This document shows positions 27,405 through 30,593 of a stretch of 30,593 nucleotides of DNA, piece by piece. The translations under genes and the position numbers were made by a program. The notes beneath the pieces are model-generated. The model did no database searches. It was not told the DNA's origin and was given only the letters and a program-made list of their open reading frames with translations. The stretch spans positions 5,334 through 35,926 of the forward strand of contig QXVZ01028782.1 in the NCBI GenBank assembly GCA_008931825.1. The letters run 5' to 3'. Position 1 is the stretch's first letter. Every line of letters starts with the position of its first letter. This DNA is from Phallusia fumigata (Eukaryota; Chordata; Ascidiacea; Phlebobranchia; Ascidiidae).

Positions 27405-30250
27405 CTAGTGATTAAGCTTCCAACCCTTGTTGGAGACTCGAGGAGCGTCGCGGGCCAAACGTCGATCACCAATCCTGTACAAGCGCTTTGTGTGGGGTAA
27501 TCCCCTGGATCTAATCGGAGTCCGGGAACCGACGTCATATCTTGTGAGATAGCGATTCAGCTTGGGAACGAATTCGCCCTGTTTATTTGTTTGGTCTTCC
27601 GTGCCTGGCAGCAAATCTACAAATAAAAACTGGACATCAGAAAGCCACAACAACAAAATTAGGAAAAGTTTTTGTTAAGCAGGTGCAATTAAAAACGGTT
27701 AAATTACATTTAAATGTAGAAGTTTATGGCAAAAGTGGATAGACAAACCTGCAAGGAAGAAAAAACAAAGTGAAAAAAAATATGTCGCTCTCAGGAAAAG
27801 GAACCCATAACAATTCGATCCAATTTGCCAGGCCAGCTGGGTACCTGTTTGGGCTATACGGTAAAAACACAGCAATTGATGCAAAACAATGACATGTTGT
27901 ACAAACTGTATAAATTTCATCCAATTCAAACATTGAATAATAATTTAATCATTTTAGAGGGTTGGCATTGTAAGTACTGACGCTATGGGCTCAAACACAA
28001 CCAACAATACACCACATGGCATCTTCTGCAAGCTATCCAAATTTTCATTAATTTTACCCATCATTTAGCAATTTGACTTACCTTGTGGGGCTTTCAGCGT
28101 AACTGCTGGAGGTATAGGGCCAAACAACAGAACAACAAACCACGAAGACCCAACCTGAAAATTTTTTTTATCCAATACAAACAATGTGTGAAGAAGTTAC
28201 CACTGGAGGTCGTCAATCTAGTGACTCAACACCCACCCACCACGAAGCAAACTTTCATCTGTTAAAGTTTCCTTCAACTCTTACAGGTAATTTTTGCACA
28301 ATAAGTAGAACTTTCTCTCGAACTTTCTTGCTTTTTTTGATGTGTGAAGCATAAAACATTTTACTCTGGGTCAACTGAAATTGATAACATCACCATGACC
28401 ACATCTACCAGCTTTGAAAGTTTTATTCTAATTGGTCAAACATTTCATAGCCAAATTACATGGACAAAACTTCAATGAAGAAAAGGAAAAAAACAATAAA
28501 AACAAAGTGTTCCCTACAGGAAGGACACCCATAATGACCTTTCAACACTCTACAAAACATATGCGCAATTATGCTTGTTTAACACAAACAAATATGCTAG
28601 TAGGTAGAAAGTGCTTTAAACTTACTTGCTCGCTGTGCCATTTTGACACATGTCAAAACTTTAAAAAATTCATGTTCAGACAAGTTTGTGTCTTCCTGAG
28701 GCAGCATCTCACCAGTGCTTGTGATGAACTGTTGCAAAATCAGCACATCCTAAACACAACCAAAAACAAGCCAAAGTTATACACCATAATTATTCTAATA
28801 ATACAACATATACTTCTAAACCTAGAGAGGTGACATTCTTCATACTGCCATTGCACAAAGACCCCTTGAAAATATTTTCACATACATAAGATTACCTTTA
28901 TTACAGTGAATATAAATTCAATACCCTCAGTGACATTAGGGGATGTTCAAAGTAGAATAACTGGCTATTCTAGAATAGTTGTTTCGAATCCAAGTCCTAT
29001 ATTAATTTTGGCAGAATGACACACAGAATTGCAAGCAACAAAACAACAATAAAAGACTATTTATTTAACTTTGAAATGTACCCCATGCCTTCTATTACAT
29101 TTCCTAAATCCGAGGATGATTTTCTCTTCTGTAAAAAATGTTCATGCGGTCACTATGGTCACATGCAAAGGTTGTAAAGATGTTTGTTAGTGAAAGGCCC
29201 AAGCCAGTGAGGAAACTACCATTTTCAACACTGACATCACCACAAACAAACAACTAAAACCAGTTGCACGATCACAGACGCATCAGAATTTTTACTGAAG
29301 CGGCGGAAAATTTAACCTCGTTGTATACTATTGTTACAATTTACACCCTAGTATTGTCACTGATTGGCACAGTGAATGCGCGCCTGAGCATTAGCCAAAA
29401 GGGGGAACAAATGGCGTTAAATTGGTGCTGTTGCGTCTATAAATGCCACTCGCATTTACATGAAGTGCAGACGAATTACGCACGCTCATTAACACACGCC
29501 GTTTAGATGAAATAATATCGGCTGCAATTACCCAATTTAAACAGCAAATTTGGATTCGAATCCTTAGGATTCGATATTCTACTTTGAACATCTCCAAATG
29601 ACATAGTTGTTTCTGCAACAATAAATGTATGGGTGCCCACACATATACATTTCCTAATGGGTAGCATTTTGTTAAAAGGGCTTACTTGATAGCAATGTAA
29701 CTTGTAAATGACCATTTTAACATTTTGACCAAAAGAACACAAACAAAAAGTAAACAGAATACCTATTAGAATCCAACCAAATCATTTCTAACACTATGAC
29801 AATTAGAAACTCTTAAAATACCAAAACCATTAATTAAATCCCCACAGACACACAAACCAATGGGGGACCTGCACCTTTGACTGGTTTGCAGCAAACCATA
29901 CTGCAAACTTTAAACAACTTTTCCAACATGGTTTCCCTGTTGCGTTAAAAAATTTACAAAGTTTTGCCCTTTGCCACACCAAATACAAGCTTGCTACTGT
30001 ACTGTTGAGATCTACTGTAAACAGGATAAGGCATTTGGGTTACCACTAGGCAATCACAGTTTGATTTCCACAGACTGAATGACTGCCAAGCAGAGCAAAA
30101 GACAGTGGCTGTTTCCAAGTTTCTAAAGTGCTATCATATAAATACCTCATATGTTACTTGGATTCCTCTACTTCTTATGGGGCAAGGGTCATTTTCCACA
30201 GCCTTTTCTACATAAACACCCTTTGTATCTTCAAATACTTCTCCTTTAAT
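27405..30250 (-). CDS. mrps18a: Mitochondrial ribosomal protein S18A (mL66), last three exons; 5' end beyond the window
   Basis: Structural protein of the mitoribosome large subunit, a bS18 relative. Exons in coding order: 30250-30146, 28749-28626 and 27616-27405 (stop TAG at 27405-27407), giving 146 residues. Phases are 0 and 1. Motifs: IKGEVFEDTKGVYVEKAVEN, DPCPIRSRGIQVTYEDVLIL, QQFITSTGEMLPQEDTNL, VKMAQRANLLPG, PKLNRYLTRYDVGSRTPI, and a C-terminal WKLNH. Human MRPS18A has equivalent DVLLLSQFIR, GGMLP, VKMAHRAGLLP, PQLNRYLTR and C-terminal WKLYH elements, recalled from memory. About 50 residues, including the mitochondrial presequence, should lie upstream of 30250. Odd point: the CPIC metal-binding pair of the human protein reads CPIR here, so the second cysteine is missing. 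Confidence 0.88.
27725..27860 (+). repeat. Dispersed intronic repeat, copy 4 (3' half)
   Basis: 'ggatagacaaacctgcaagg' then 'aaatatgtcgctctcagg' then 'aaaaggaacccataac' parallels copies 1 to 3. Further head pieces follow at 27955-28030 and 28085-28180 ('ggcgtaactgctggagg'-like). All lie in the mrps18a intron 27617-28625. Confidence 0.5.
28360..28545 (+). repeat. Dispersed intronic repeat, copy 5
   Basis: Contains 'gaccacatctaccagcttt', 'catttcatagccaaattac' and 'acaggaaggacacccataat', in the same order as the other copies. It produces a spurious plus-strand frame (28432-28833) that runs across the antisense of an mrps18a exon. Confidence 0.5.
28750..30145 (-). other. mrps18a intron, 1.4 kb
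   Basis: Contains an 'acctagagaggtgacattc' repeat piece near 28820-28880 and the MITE at 28939-29595. Positions 29600-30145 show nothing recognisable. Confidence 0.55.
28939..29595. mobile_element. MITE copy 2, longer relative of the element at 13246
   Basis: Begins ggggatgttcaaagtagaat and ends attctactttgaacatctcc, with 'gaatccaagtcctatatta' just inside the left end and 'ccttaggattcgatattcta' at the right. About 657 bp, so it carries roughly 240 bp absent from copy 1. Lies in the mrps18a intron between its last two visible splice junctions (28750-30145). Confidence 0.65.
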
Positions 30251-30489
30251 CTGCAAAAATATATTTTAGCTGTGCTTCAAAACATATTGGCAAATCACAA
30301 TTAAACAAATGTAAACATGTATCAAGTCAATATTTTGGTGCAAATAATGTGGTATTGTATTGACAAACACCGTTTTTATCTTCAGGGATAAAAGACTTGG
30401 ATTTTACTCAGCTGCAAAACTGCTAAAACACTGCTCACAAGATTAATTATTTTCTATGAAAACAAATAACAGTGCTTATTATATCCAGA

Positions 30490-30593
30490 CATGGGGTCGA
30501 ATACACGTTACATGCATTCGAATACTTTACGAATACTCGGTTAGCTGTATTCGTATTCATGAATATTTACGTGGTTTTCGAGTGCCAGCAATT
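30490..30593. repeat. Repeat edge rich in 'attcgaatac' motifs
   Basis: Several overlapping variants of attcgaatac/gtattcgtattc in about 100 bp resemble the termini of a DNA transposon. The element runs off the window, so its class cannot be judged. Confidence 0.35.

Noticed and set aside
28432-28833. Plus-strand frame of 133 codons
   Set aside because: Half of it is dispersed repeat and the rest is antisense to an mrps18a exon.
1-30593. tRNA, rRNA, CRISPR or prokaryotic operon features
   Set aside because: None seen. Interrupted genes with GT-AG introns and animal transposon remnants show a eukaryotic chromosome.

Overview
This is a eukaryotic, AT-rich window dominated by one very large multi-exon gene on the minus strand. 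From its first coding exon (ATG at 25017) it runs leftward and leaves the window at position 1. I assembled 40 coding exons by hand. Their splice phases agree, and they give 6,984 nt (2,328 codons), assuming one extra base near 10115 is an error or indel. The middle and C-terminal parts look like the N-terminal arm and stalk of RNF213 (mysterin), the giant AAA+/RING E3 ubiquitin ligase of vascular biology and antimicrobial defence. The AAA+ core, RING and the rest should lie beyond the left edge. Human RNF213 also reaches its AAA core at roughly residue 2,300-2,400, so the length fits.

Upstream of rnf213 on the same strand are the last three exons of a second gene (27405-30250). I recognise it as mitochondrial ribosomal protein S18A (mL66). 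Its first exon or exons are beyond the right edge. The two genes lie head-to-tail with about 2.4 kb between them.

RNF213 layout from the N-terminus (high coordinates): four helical segments, at least two of which look like CARD death-fold domains (19211-25017); a Ser/Thr-rich linker (16984-19129); a CBM20-like carbohydrate-binding fold (15112-16926); then a long alpha-helical stalk (1-14880) ending just before the AAA core. A CARD array fused to RNF213 is not something I know from vertebrate RNF213 and is the main biological claim here.

Introns and the intergenic gap are full of decayed mobile DNA: an RTE-like LINE, two hAT remnants, a MITE pair, and a family of short dispersed repeats with a 'gggtaactgctgggg' type core. 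There is also a well-formed type I hammerhead ribozyme in a tandem retrozyme-like repeat, and an inverted copy of one rnf213 exon with its flanking introns.

Short introns, AT richness and the repeat style suggest a sea squirt (Ciona-like tunicate). This is a guess from general appearance, not from a search.
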